Shown here: in pieces, positions 1-7,839 of the stretch
How the letters are laid out: every line of letters starts with the position of its first letter
How positions within the stretch are numbered: position 1 is the stretch's first letter
NCBI GenBank assembly: GCA_030826265.1
Contig: JAPJOH010000002.1
Coordinates: 1-64,000 of the forward strand
DNA from: Collinsella aerofaciens
GTDB lineage: Bacteria; Actinomycetota; Coriobacteriia; Coriobacteriales; Coriobacteriaceae
Reading direction: 5' to 3'
Length of the DNA stretch: 64,000 bases
Notes under the pieces: model-generated
What the model was told of the DNA's origin: nothing
Seen by the model: only the letters and a program-made list of their open reading frames with translations
The model's database searches: none
Program-made: the position numbers and the translations under genes

Positions 1-55
1 GAGCACAACCTTGCCAAGGTTGGGGTCGCGGGTTCGAGCCCCGTTGTCCGCTCCA
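1..55 (+). tRNA. tRNA-Gly (GCC), 3' part only
   Basis: The window opens inside a tRNA gene. These 55 bases are identical to the last 55 bases of the complete tRNA-Gly at 2102-2177: the anticodon arm with GCC in the loop, variable loop, T arm (ggttcgagccc), the 3' half of the acceptor stem and an encoded CCA. The D arm and the 5' acceptor strand lie outside the window. A terminator follows at once. Confidence 0.95.
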
Positions 56-63
56 AACGCAAC

Positions 64-96
64 AGCCCGACTACTACGGTAGCCGGGCTTTTTTTT
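64..96 (+). terminator. Intrinsic terminator of the first tRNA-Gly
   Basis: A GC-rich hairpin (agcccg-a-ctac ... gtag-c-cgggct) is followed by eight T residues. It sits 8 bases after the CCA end of the tRNA and ends its transcript before the alpha-glucosidase gene. Confidence 0.85.
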
Positions 97-235
97 GTAC
101 CTATCTCCTAGGCTCGAACCCGAGAGGGGGCGAGCGTTTTGGGTCGTGGCTGTGGCGTTGTTTGCCGCGAATGTCCGCTTTGGGCGTATCATCGTGGGCA
201 TCTCGCATAACCTCGTTGCAAGGGAGATACGCCCC

Positions 236-1969
236 ATGGCTACAGAAAAGTCTTCTTCGCGCTCATGGATGTCCGATGCCGCGATCTATCAGATCTACCC
301 GCGCTCGTTTAAGGATTCGACTGGTTCGGGTCTGGGCGATATCGCGGGCATTACCCAGCAGATGGACTATCTTGAGCGGCTGGGTATCGAGGCCATCTGG
401 CTGAGCCCGTTTTACCCTTCGCCTCTTGTCGATGGCGGCTATGATGTGGCGGACTACTGCGATGTCGACCCACGTCTCGGCTCGCTTGACGACTTCGATG
501 ACATGATTGCTGCGGCTCACGCGCGCGGCATCAAGGTCATCGTCGACATCGTGCCCAACCATTCATCCAACCAGCACCCCTGGTTCAAAGCCGCTCTTGC
601 CGCCGGCCCCGGATCGCCCGAACGCGCCCGTTATATCTTCCGCGATGGTCGCGGCGAGCATGGCGAGCTGCCTCCCACCAATTGGAATGCCAACTTTGGC
701 GGCCCCGCATGGACGCGTGTTGCGGACGGTCAGTGGTATCTGCACATGTTTACGCCCGAGCAGCCGGACTTTGACTGGTCATGCCCTGAGGTTCACGCGC
801 TCTTTTGCGACGTCCTGGCGTTTTGGAGCGATCGAGGCGTCGACGGCTTTCGCATTGATGTGGCGCAGGGTCTCGCCAAGGATCTCGACCGCGATGACCT
901 CGACCGGTGGCATCTCGCCGAGGGCGATGACATGGTTGACGACGGCACCCATCCGCTGTGGGACCGCAATGAGGTCCACGAGATCTATCGCGAGTGGCGC
1001 CGCGTGTTCGACCGCTATAATCCGCCGCGCAGTGCCGTTGCCGAGGCGTGGGTGCTGCCCGAGCGCCAGTATCTCTACGCGCGTCCCAGCGAGCTTGGCC
1101 AGACATTCAACTTTGAGTTTGCCAAGGCCACTTGGACCTATGATGACATGCACACTGCAATCGAGAAGGGCTTGAAGGCAGCCGTCGAATCCGATTCCGC
1201 CTCGACCTGGGTACTCTCCAACCACGACGTGCCGCGCGTGGCGACACGCTATGCCCTGCCGCAAATCAAGGCGACGCGCTACCACCAGATTGCGCTCGAC
1301 TGGCTCTTGCGCGACGGGTCGTCTTATGACGAGGACCGTGAACTCGGCGAGCGCCGCGCGCGGGCGGCCCTTTTGCTTGAGCTGGCGCTTCCGGGCTCGG
1401 CATACGTGTATCAGGGTGAGGAGCTCGGCCTTTTTGAGGTGGCTGATATCCCGTGGGCTGCACTCGAAGACCCTACTGCGACCAATACGCACGGACCGAA
1501 GCGTGAGAAGGGGCGCGACGGCTGTCGTGTGCCCCTGCCGTGGGTGGCGGCGGACGATCCCGCGCATGGCGGATCGTTTGGGTTTTCGCCGGCAGACGCC
1601 GATGCGGCGCCCCATCTGCCGCAGCCTGCATGGTTTTCCGATTATGCTGCCGATAGGGAAGAAGTGGACCCGACATCGATGCTTGCGCTCTATCGTGACG
1701 CCCTCTGGCTGCGGCGCAAGCTGCGCGGGTGCGCCAACGATCTTGCGTGGCTCGATCTTGACGGGCGCACCGGTCTTGCGGATGGTGCCGAGGGCGCTGA
1801 GGGCGGCGTCATCGCCTATCGCCGCGATAACGGCTGGGCGTGTGTGACGAACTTCGGTGCAGCACCCGTGGAGCTGCCGGCGGGCAGGGTCCTGCTCACC
1901 TCATCACCGCTTGCAGACGGCAGGCTCGCGCAGGACAGCTCTGCCTGGATCATGCTCGGTGAGATGTAG
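236..1969 (+). CDS. GH13 alpha-glucosidase (oligo-1,6-glucosidase / maltase type)
   Basis: A 577-residue cytoplasmic alpha-amylase-family enzyme expected to release glucose from short alpha-glucosides such as maltose or isomaltose. The four GH13 regions are visible: IVDIVPNH near residue 102, GFRIDV with nucleophile D208, EAW with acid/base E270, and SNHD with transition-state stabiliser D331. The N-terminal AIYQIYPRSFKDSTGSGLGD is typical of the alpha-glucosidase branch. There is no signal peptide. The ATG at 236 is chosen because agggag lies about 9 bases upstream; the frame stays open further 5' but that part has no homology-like sequence. The gene stands alone between two tRNA units. The exact substrate (1,4 or 1,6 linkage, or sucrose-type) cannot be read from sequence alone. 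Confidence 0.93.
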   Translation: MATEKSSSRSWMSDAAIYQIYPRSFKDSTGSGLGDIAGITQQMDYLERLGIEAIWLSPFYPSPLVDGGYDVADYCDVDPRLGSLDDFDDMIAAAHARGIKVIVDIVPNHSSNQHPWFKAALAAGPGSPERARYIFRDGRGEHGELPPTNWNANFGGPAWTRVADGQWYLHMFTPEQPDFDWSCPEVHALFCDVLAFWSDRGVDGFRIDVAQGLAKDLDRDDLDRWHLAEGDDMVDDGTHPLWDRNEVHEIYREWRRVFDRYNPPRSAVAEAWVLPERQYLYARPSELGQTFNFEFAKATWTYDDMHTAIEKGLKAAVESDSASTWVLSNHDVPRVATRYALPQIKATRYHQIALDWLLRDGSSYDEDRELGERRARAALLLELALPGSAYVYQGEELGLFEVADIPWAALEDPTATNTHGPKREKGRDGCRVPLPWVAADDPAHGGSFGFSPADADAAPHLPQPAWFSDYAADREEVDPTSMLALYRDALWLRRKLRGCANDLAWLDLDGRTGLADGAEGAEGGVIAYRRDNGWACVTNFGAAPVELPAGRVLLTSSPLADGRLAQDSSAWIMLGEM

Positions 1970-2060
1970 GGGCATCTCGCTGCGAGCCTGCGTTTGTTCG
2001 CGCCTTTCGTGACGACTGATGCCCTCGCGAGAGCGTCGCAAAACTTTTCAAAAAAAGTTC

Positions 2061-2089
2061 TTGCATAGGATGCGGGCATCACGTAAGAT
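2061..2089 (+). promoter_or_regulatory. Promoter of the tRNA-Gly/tRNA-Val unit
   Basis: A -35 element ttgcat (2061-2066) and a -10 element taagat (2084-2089) are separated by 17 bp. They lie 12 bases before the mature 5' end of tRNA-Gly, as expected for a stable-RNA promoter. Confidence 0.75.
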
Positions 2090-2101
2090 TAATCCTCGTA
2101 A

Positions 2102-2177
2102 GCGGACATGGCTCAGTTGGTAGAGCACAACCTTGCCAAGGTTGGGGTCGCGGGTTCGAGCCCCGTTGTCCGCTCCA
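2102..2177 (+). tRNA. tRNA-Gly (GCC)
   Basis: A 76-nt cloverleaf. The acceptor stem gcggaca pairs with tgtccgc, the anticodon loop ttgccaa gives GCC, the T arm is ggttcgagccc, and CCA is encoded. It duplicates the partial tRNA at the window start and is cotranscribed with tRNA-Val 3 bases downstream. Confidence 0.97.
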
Positions 2178-2180
2178 TTT

Positions 2181-2255
2181 GGGCGTTTAGCTCAGGGGGA
2201 GAGCGCTTCCCTGACACGGAAGAGGTCAGAAGTTCAAATCTTCTAACGCCCACCA
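2181..2255 (+). tRNA. tRNA-Val (GAC)
   Basis: A 75-nt cloverleaf. The acceptor stem gggcgtt pairs with aacgccc, the anticodon loop ctgacac gives GAC, the T loop is gttcaaatc, and CCA is encoded. It starts 3 bases after tRNA-Gly and shares its promoter and terminator. Confidence 0.97.
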
Positions 2256-2263
2256 AATGTTCG

Positions 2264-2300
2264 CAGCTCAGAGGCTATGTCCTCTGAGCTGTTTTGTTTT
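2264..2300 (+). terminator. Intrinsic terminator of the tRNA unit
   Basis: A perfect 11-bp stem (cagctcagagg / cctctgagctg) with a 6-nt loop, followed by the T-rich tract ttttgtttt. Confidence 0.9.
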
Positions 2301-2866
2301 GCTACCAAGCACGCCGTCAAATATGCCAGCAAATATTGATCCAAGGTCCCCGTAGAGGTGCCGGCAGGTTGCATACGTCCTGGCCGACCGTGACCGCAAC
2401 ATGTTGGTCAAGCATAATCTTTTGGATTCTTTTGGCGTGAGCGGCTTGGTTTTGGTAGGATTTGTCAGCGGCTTGACTAAGGGGGTTTTATAACTGCCAT
2501 GCAGGTAGCCGTGTTGGTAACGTTTTACCGACTTGCCAAGAACCCCTCATAATTAATGCGTCTGCAAAATGACTAATTGCTTTGACCTGCTGAAACACTA
2601 TATGTTGTGTTTGACCTAAAAAAAGAATACAGGATATAGATGCCTCTTTGTCGTATGATAGATGGCGGACAGAGAACGAGGACCTTATTCGCCCCATTTG
2701 GATGGATCTTCGAGCCCCTTGATTGGCTGCGAGGATTGTCCGCATGAGGGCCTATGGTTTTCGAAAACACAGATTGCGCGACGGCGCCGCAAGACAGGGG
2801 CAAGCCCTGCCGGGCATCGTTTGGCTCTGAAGCGCAATACGATTTCGACGCGAAAGAGGCAAGAGG
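2301..2866. other. Gene-free region and long 5' leader of nrdD
   Basis: 566 bp between the tRNA terminator and nrdD. No reading frame with a plausible start and coding character is seen. The middle holds the NrdR-like box and a promoter candidate (2595-2640). If transcription starts near 2647, nrdD has a leader of about 220 nt. The leader has a short hairpin (gacaggggcaagccctgcc), but I recognise no known riboswitch consensus. The part before 2560 shows nothing I can name. Confidence 0.5.
2595..2640 (+). promoter_or_regulatory. NrdR-type box and promoter upstream of nrdD
   Basis: The 16-mer acactatatgttgtgt (2595-2610) matches the palindromic NrdR box consensus acaCwAtATaTwGtgt at 15 of 16 positions. 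NrdR is the ATP/dATP-sensing repressor of ribonucleotide reductase genes. Directly after it lie ttgacc (2611-2616) and tataga (2635-2640) with an 18-bp spacer, so a bound repressor would cover the -35 region. A second box, usual for NrdR sites, is not clear. Confidence 0.65.
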
Positions 2867-5089
2867 ATGAAGATCATCAAGCGCAGCGGCACCGAGGTTG
2901 TCTTTGACATCGATAAGATTGTCAATGCCATCCGCGCCGCAAACTTGGAGGTCGAGGAGAGCTCTCGTCTTACCGACCGCCAGGTGGTTTACGCGGCACA
3001 AAACGTCGCCGAGGCATGCGAGAACGCGGGCCACACCGTGTCGGTCGAGGAGATTCAGGATCTGGTCGAGGACGAGATTATGCGTCTCGACTGCTACGAG
3101 GTCGCTCGCCATTACATCATCTATCGCTATGTTCAGAGCCTGAAGCGCCAGAAGAACACGACCGACGACAAGATTCTGTCGCTGATTGAGTGCAACAACG
3201 AAGAGGTCAAGCAGGAGAACTCCAACAAGAACCCGACCGTCAATTCCGTTCAGCGTGACTACATGGCCGGCGAGATCTCCAAGGACCTGACCCAGCGTGT
3301 GCTGCTGCCCCAGGAGATTGTGGATGCTCACAATGAGGGTCTGATTCACTTCCATGATTCGGACTACTTTGCCCAGCACATGCATAACTGCGACCTGGTG
3401 AACCTGGAGGATATGCTCCAGAACGGTACTGTTATTTCGGGCACGCTGATCGAGAAGCCGCACAGCTTCTCGACTGCCTGCAACATCGCGACGCAGATCA
3501 TCGCTCAGGTTGCTTCCTCCCAGTACGGTGGCCAGTCGATTTCGCTGACCCATCTTGCCCCGTTCGTCGAGGTGAGCCGTCAAAAGATTCGCGGCGAGGT
3601 CGCCCGCGAGCTCGAGGAGCTCGGCGTTTCCGCATCTCCCGAAAAGGTCCGCGAGGTTGTTGAGGACCGCCTGCGTGATGAGATCCGTCGCGGCGTTCAG
3701 ACGATTCAGTATCAGGTCGTGACCCTTATGACCACGAATGGCCAGGCGCCGTTCGTGACGGTCTTTATGTATCTCAATGAGGCCCGTACGCCCCAGGAGA
3801 AGCATGACCTTGCCATGATTGTGGAGGAGACGCTTCGTCAGCGCTATGAGGGCGTTAAGAACGAAGCCGGCGTGTGGATCACCCCGGCGTTTCCCAAGCT
3901 CATCTACGTGCTCGAGGACGATAACATCCGCGAGGATTCGCCGTACTTCTATCTGACCAAGCTCGCTGCCAAGTGCACCGCCAAGCGCATGGTGCCCGAC
4001 TACATCTCCGAGAAGAAGATGCGCGAGCTCAAGCTGTCGAAGGGCGAGACCGCGGGCAACGGCGACTGCTATACCTGCATGGGTTGCCGCAGCTTCCTGA
4101 CGCCCGACCGCTCCGGTAACGGATTTAACAACGTGGCCAACGCGCTGAACTATGACCCGAACAAGCCCAAGTACTACGGTCGCTTTAACCAGGGCGTTGT
4201 GACCATCAACCTGCCCGATGTCGCGCTGAGCTCGCATCAGGACATGGATAAGTTCTGGAAGATCTTCGACGAGCGCCTTGAGCTGTGCCATCGCGCCCTG
4301 CTGTGCCGTCATGAGCGTCTGATGGGTACGCTTTCGGATGCCGCACCGATTCTTTGGCAGTACGGTGCCCTCGCCCGCCTGAAGAAGGGCGAGACGATCG
4401 ACAAGTTGCTCGTGGGCGGTTACTCCACCATTAGTCTGGGTTATGCCGGCCTGTATGAGTGCGTCAAGTACATGACGGGCCACAGCCACACCGAGAAGGA
4501 GGGCACGCCCTTTGCCATGGCCGTCATGCAGCGCATGAACGACAAGTGCGCGGAGTGGAAGGCCGAAAGCGATATTGACTTCTCGCTGTACGGTACCCCG
4601 CTTGAGTCGACGACCTACAAGTTCGCCAAGTGCCTGCAGCGTCGTTTTGGCATCATCCCGGGCGTGACGGACAAGGGCTACATCACCAACAGCTACCACG
4701 TCCACGTGTCCGAGGAGATCGACGCATTCGACAAGCTCAAGTTCGAGGGTATGTTCCAGCAGCTTTCGCCGGGCGGTGCCATCTCCTACGTCGAGGTTCC
4801 CAACATGCAGGACAACCTCAAGGCTGTCATTCGCGTGATGCAGTACATCTACGACAACATCATGTACGCCGAGCTCAACACCAAGAGCGACTACTGCCAG
4901 GTGTGCGGCTACGACGGTGAGATCAAGATTGTCGAGGATGACGGCAAGCTGGTGTGGGAGTGCCCCAATTGCGGCAATCGTGACCAGGAGAAGATGAATG
5001 TCGCTCGTCGTACGTGCGGCTACATCGGTACCCAGTTCTGGAACCAGGGCCGAACCGAGGAGATCCGCGACCGCGTGCTGCATCTCTAA
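2867..5089 (+). CDS. nrdD: Anaerobic ribonucleoside-triphosphate reductase (class III)
   Basis: A 740-residue glycyl-radical enzyme that reduces ribonucleoside triphosphates to deoxynucleotides without oxygen. Residues 1-90 form an ATP-cone allosteric domain (MKIIKRSGTEVVFDIDKI). The catalytic barrel follows, with the pair CYTCMGCRS. Near the C-terminus are a zinc site, CQVCGYDG and CPNCGN, and the radical motif RTCGYIGT with the likely radical glycine at 718. The ATG follows gaaagaggcaagag. The activating enzyme NrdG is encoded 426 bp downstream on the same strand, beyond a long inverted repeat. Regulation by NrdR is suggested by the box upstream. Confidence 0.98.
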   Translation: MKIIKRSGTEVVFDIDKIVNAIRAANLEVEESSRLTDRQVVYAAQNVAEACENAGHTVSVEEIQDLVEDEIMRLDCYEVARHYIIYRYVQSLKRQKNTTDDKILSLIECNNEEVKQENSNKNPTVNSVQRDYMAGEISKDLTQRVLLPQEIVDAHNEGLIHFHDSDYFAQHMHNCDLVNLEDMLQNGTVISGTLIEKPHSFSTACNIATQIIAQVASSQYGGQSISLTHLAPFVEVSRQKIRGEVARELEELGVSASPEKVREVVEDRLRDEIRRGVQTIQYQVVTLMTTNGQAPFVTVFMYLNEARTPQEKHDLAMIVEETLRQRYEGVKNEAGVWITPAFPKLIYVLEDDNIREDSPYFYLTKLAAKCTAKRMVPDYISEKKMRELKLSKGETAGNGDCYTCMGCRSFLTPDRSGNGFNNVANALNYDPNKPKYYGRFNQGVVTINLPDVALSSHQDMDKFWKIFDERLELCHRALLCRHERLMGTLSDAAPILWQYGALARLKKGETIDKLLVGGYSTISLGYAGLYECVKYMTGHSHTEKEGTPFAMAVMQRMNDKCAEWKAESDIDFSLYGTPLESTTYKFAKCLQRRFGIIPGVTDKGYITNSYHVHVSEEIDAFDKLKFEGMFQQLSPGGAISYVEVPNMQDNLKAVIRVMQYIYDNIMYAELNTKSDYCQVCGYDGEIKIVEDDGKLVWECPNCGNRDQEKMNVARRTCGYIGTQFWNQGRTEEIRDRVLHL

Positions 5090-5104
5090 TAACCATCCCA
5101 GGCC

Positions 5105-5234
5105 GCCCCGTAGCGAGGCCCCGGGCCTTTACTCGCTATTTCGGACAGTCCTGGCTCACGACGGAGGCGCCACTGGCGCCTCCTGTTCGTGCGGAACTCA
5201 TATCGAGCAAAGGCCCGGGGCCTCGCTACGGGGC
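5105..5234. repeat. 26-bp perfect inverted repeat with a nested hairpin
   Basis: The arms 5105-5130 (gccccgtagcgaggcccc... ) and 5209-5234 are perfect reverse complements over 26 bp and enclose 78 bp. Inside that loop, ggaggcgcc act ggcgcctcc (5163-5183) forms a second perfect 9-bp hairpin. There is no strong T tract after the outer arm, so it is not a standard terminator. It starts 16 bp after the nrdD stop codon. It may be a palindromic intergenic repeat, or a processing or stability element between nrdD and nrdG. Confidence 0.85.
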
Positions 5235-5416
5235 AGCCAAGTTGATGTAGCTGAGATGCAGCATGCGGCCTGCTCACTCCTCGAAGTTCTTAGCGGACAT
5301 GAGTTGACTTGCAGCTACGCTTTGCTTGCGATGGCGGTTGAGCCGCAACCCAGTTTTTATTAGATCTCGAACCCTATGCTCGATGTTCGCTTCGTTCATT
5401 GAGTTACCCTTTGCAT

Positions 5417-5500
5417 GAGGCCGGGACATATCGTCCCGCCCGCAGTTTCGCAGGCCGAAGGCCGAGAATGTTTGAGGACGGGATGATATGTCCCGGCCTC
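5417..5500. repeat. 22-bp inverted repeat directly upstream of the nrdG ribosome binding site
   Basis: The arms 5417-5438 and 5479-5500 pair over 22 bp with a single G-T wobble (gaggccgggacatatcg / tgatatgtcccggcctc) and enclose a 40-nt loop. The hairpin ends 15 bases before the nrdG ATG, just ahead of its gggagag ribosome binding site. It could affect nrdG translation or mark an RNA processing site. The stretch 5235-5416 before it shows nothing I recognise. Confidence 0.8.
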
Positions 5501-5515
5501 CCGGGAGAGTTACCT

Positions 5516-6097
5516 ATGAACTACGCGAACATTAAGTATTTCGACATTGCTGATGGGGAAGGCGTTCGTACTTCTCTGTTTGTGAGCGGGTGCCGTCGCG
5601 GGTGCAAGAATTGCTTTAACTCCGTCGCGTGGGACTTTGCCGCGGGTGAAACGTTCGATCGTGCCGTCGAGGACAAGATTATCGAGAGCCTCGACCATCC
5701 CTTTATCGATGGCCTGACGATTCTGGGCGGCGAGCCTATGGAGCCCGAGAATCAGGTGGGGCTCGTTGACTTTATCGAACGCGTGCGTGCGGCCTATCCC
5801 GCGGGGTCGGGCAAGACCATTTGGTGCTTTACCGGCGACGTGCTCGAGGAGCTTATGCCGGGTGGCCGTCATCATACCGAGGTGACGAACCGTATCCTGG
5901 CCTGCCTCGACATGTTGGTGGACGGCCCGTTCGTTCAGGATCTGTACGATATCTCATTGCGTTTTAGAGGCTCGAGTAACCAGCGTGTGATCGATATGAA
6001 CGCTACGCGCGACCGCGCTGTGCGTGAGGGCGTTGCGCTTTGCGACGCTGTGGAGCTTTGGCGGGACGATCCGGTCTATTCGACCCATACTATGTAG
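5516..6097 (+). CDS. nrdG: Anaerobic ribonucleotide reductase activating protein (radical SAM)
   Basis: A 193-residue radical SAM activase that installs the glycyl radical on NrdD. The cluster motif C-RRG-C-KN-C (CxxxCxxC) lies near residues 26-33, after the typical start MNYANIKYFDIADGEGVRTS, and a GGEPM SAM-binding motif follows near residue 73. The length is normal. The ATG at 516 bases after position 5000 is preceded by gggagag; an open extension upstream runs through the inverted repeat and is not coding-like. Confidence 0.96.
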   Translation: MNYANIKYFDIADGEGVRTSLFVSGCRRGCKNCFNSVAWDFAAGETFDRAVEDKIIESLDHPFIDGLTILGGEPMEPENQVGLVDFIERVRAAYPAGSGKTIWCFTGDVLEELMPGGRHHTEVTNRILACLDMLVDGPFVQDLYDISLRFRGSSNQRVIDMNATRDRAVREGVALCDAVELWRDDPVYSTHTM

Positions 6098-6163
6098 CTT
6101 GTGGCCGATGCCAAAGGGCGTGGTACCATAGCGCGAACGTGAAATCGGAAAAGTGAGGCCCAG

Positions 6164-6721
6164 ATGGTCGATCAGGAAAAAGTCGAGGCCGCCATTAAGC
6201 TGTTGCTTGAGGGCATAGGCGAGGACCCAACTCGTGAGGGCCTGCTGGAGACCCCGGCGCGCGTTGCCCGTATGTATGGTGAGATCGCCGGCGGTATGGA
6301 TCAGAGTGCCGAGGAGCACCTGTCCAAAACCTTTGCCGTCGCTTCGAACGACTTGGTTATCGAGCGCGACATCACGTTCTACTCGCTGTGCGAACATCAT
6401 CTGCTGCCGTTTTATGGCAAGGCCGCCATTGGTTATATCCCCAACGGCCGTGTCGCAGGGCTCTCTAAGCTTGCCCGCACGGTTGAGGTCTACGCCCGTC
6501 GTCTGCAGCTGCAGGAGCAGCTGTGCGCACAGGTTGCCGATGCCCTCATGGAGTATCTCGCTCCCCAGGGAGCGATTGTGCTCATGGAGGCTGAGCATAT
6601 GTGCATGACCATGCGCGGCGTGCAAAAGCCTGGCACCAAGACCGTGACGCTCGCTCGCCGCGGCGTCTTTGAGACCGATCCCGCGCTCGAGGAGCGGTTC
6701 TTTAGGATGCTGGGCCGTTAG
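6164..6721 (+). CDS. folE: GTP cyclohydrolase I
   Basis: A 185-residue enzyme of normal family length that converts GTP to 7,8-dihydroneopterin triphosphate, the first step of tetrahydrofolate synthesis. The zinc and active-site motif CEHHLLPFYGKAAIGYIP is at about residues 77-94, followed by GLSKLARTVEVYARRLQLQE and the second cysteine region MCMTMRGVQKPG. The start ATG follows gtgagg. The downstream HD-domain gene begins 1 bp after the stop codon and folB lies beyond it, so this is a small pterin operon. Confidence 0.97.
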   Translation: MVDQEKVEAAIKLLLEGIGEDPTREGLLETPARVARMYGEIAGGMDQSAEEHLSKTFAVASNDLVIERDITFYSLCEHHLLPFYGKAAIGYIPNGRVAGLSKLARTVEVYARRLQLQEQLCAQVADALMEYLAPQGAIVLMEAEHMCMTMRGVQKPGTKTVTLARRGVFETDPALEERFFRMLGR

Positions 6722-6722
6722 C

Positions 6723-7304
6723 ATGAGGGTCGTCAACGACTTTACATCGAAGACCGATGAGGGGACGCCGCGTCGCGGCTTCATGGCTTCGGGCCTGGCC
6801 CCCTTTGATGCCATGCCTCGCATTGATTACATTTGTGCCAACGGGCTGTTTCGGCGGCACCTGGGCAACATTGCGCAGTTGGAATCGGGGCGCATCTTCT
6901 GCCGCCACGGTATTGACCATCTGCTCGATGTCGCTCGCATTATGTGGATCAAGAATCTCGAGGAACAGCTCGAATTTGACCGCGAGGTCATCTACGCCAC
7001 GGCACTTCTTCACGATATCGGCAAAGATGAACAGTATGAATCGGGTATATCCCATGATGTTGCAAGCGAACGCGTCGCTGATGCGATTCTCGGCGGCATG
7101 CCCGATGATGTGGCGTTTGAGCCGGCCGATGCCGCAGCCATTAAGACGGCCATTCTGGGCCATCGAAAGCTGCGCGTGAACAGCCAACCGCTTGAGCGTC
7201 TGCTCTATGCGGCCGATAAAGCGTCGCGCGCCTGCTTTGCATGCCCCGCGCGCAATGCTTGCAACTGGAGCGATGATAAAAAGAACCTGTCGATTCGCGT
7301 GTAG
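6723..7304 (+). CDS. HD-domain phosphohydrolase-like protein
   Basis: A 193-residue protein with an HD-superfamily metal site: FCRHGIDHLLDVARIM supplies the first histidine and ATALLHDIGKDEQYESG the HD pair. The last 40 residues carry a cysteine group (CFACPARNAC) that could bind metal. The ATG is 1 bp after the folE stop and 43 bp before folB. Its place between folE and folB suggests a role with pterin or nucleotide phosphates, for instance removing phosphate from dihydroneopterin triphosphate, but that is inference from position only. Confidence 0.85.
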   Translation: MRVVNDFTSKTDEGTPRRGFMASGLAPFDAMPRIDYICANGLFRRHLGNIAQLESGRIFCRHGIDHLLDVARIMWIKNLEEQLEFDREVIYATALLHDIGKDEQYESGISHDVASERVADAILGGMPDDVAFEPADAAAIKTAILGHRKLRVNSQPLERLLYAADKASRACFACPARNACNWSDDKKNLSIRV

Positions 7305-7347
7305 TTAGTTTGCGCGGTCGGGGTTCTAAACGAAGGAGACGATCGCG

Positions 7348-7833
7348 ATGAGCAATAAGAAACTGCCCGAGAATGCAACCAAGACTGAAGGCGCCGAGCT
7401 CGCCCGCCGTGGAAGGGGCGAAATATCCACCGCAACGGCGGTACCCCACGTGAGCTATGACGATCTGCGCCATGCCGACCGCATCACCGTTGAAGGTCTC
7501 GAAGTCTTTGCCAACCACGGCGTGTATCCCGAGGAGAACGCGCTGGGCCAGAAGTTCATCGTGTCCTTGGTGCTCTATGCCGACCTGCGTGCAGCGGGGG
7601 AGCACGATAACCTGGACGCCTCGATTGACTATGGCTCGGTGTGCCACGATGTCGATGGCTATCTGCGCGAGCATACGTTTAAGCTCATCGAGGCTGCAGC
7701 CGAGGGTGTGGCCTCGATGCTGCTACGTCGTTACCCCCTGCTGCTTGGCGTGCGTGTTAAGCTCGATAAGCCTTGGGCGCCCGTCGGTCTTCCCCTGGCA
7801 AGCTGCGGCGTCGAGATCGAGCGCGTGCGCTAA
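7348..7833 (+). CDS. folB: Dihydroneopterin aldolase
   Basis: A 161-residue FolB that cleaves 7,8-dihydroneopterin to 6-hydroxymethyl-dihydropterin and glycolaldehyde. The aldolase domain begins near residue 43 (DRITVEGLEVFANHGVYPEENALGQ) and includes DYGSVCHDV, FKLIEAAAEGVA and the catalytic-lysine strand VRVKLDKPWAPV. An N-terminal extension of about 42 hydrophilic residues is not part of the usual fold (normal length about 120). The start at 7348 follows gaaggagacgatcgcg and looks real. Last gene of the pterin group; it converges with the metallopeptidase gene, leaving a 6-bp gap. Confidence 0.93.
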   Translation: MSNKKLPENATKTEGAELARRGRGEISTATAVPHVSYDDLRHADRITVEGLEVFANHGVYPEENALGQKFIVSLVLYADLRAAGEHDNLDASIDYGSVCHDVDGYLREHTFKLIEAAAEGVASMLLRRYPLLLGVRVKLDKPWAPVGLPLASCGVEIERVR

Positions 7834-7839
7834 CCGACG

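Noticed and set aside
2573..5083. 836-codon open frame on the minus strand opposite nrdD
   Set aside because: It mirrors nrdD, which has all catalytic motifs. Long antisense frames are common in genes with strong G/C at third positions. The translation is repetitive in Leu, Val, Gly and Asp, has no motifs and no ribosome binding site.
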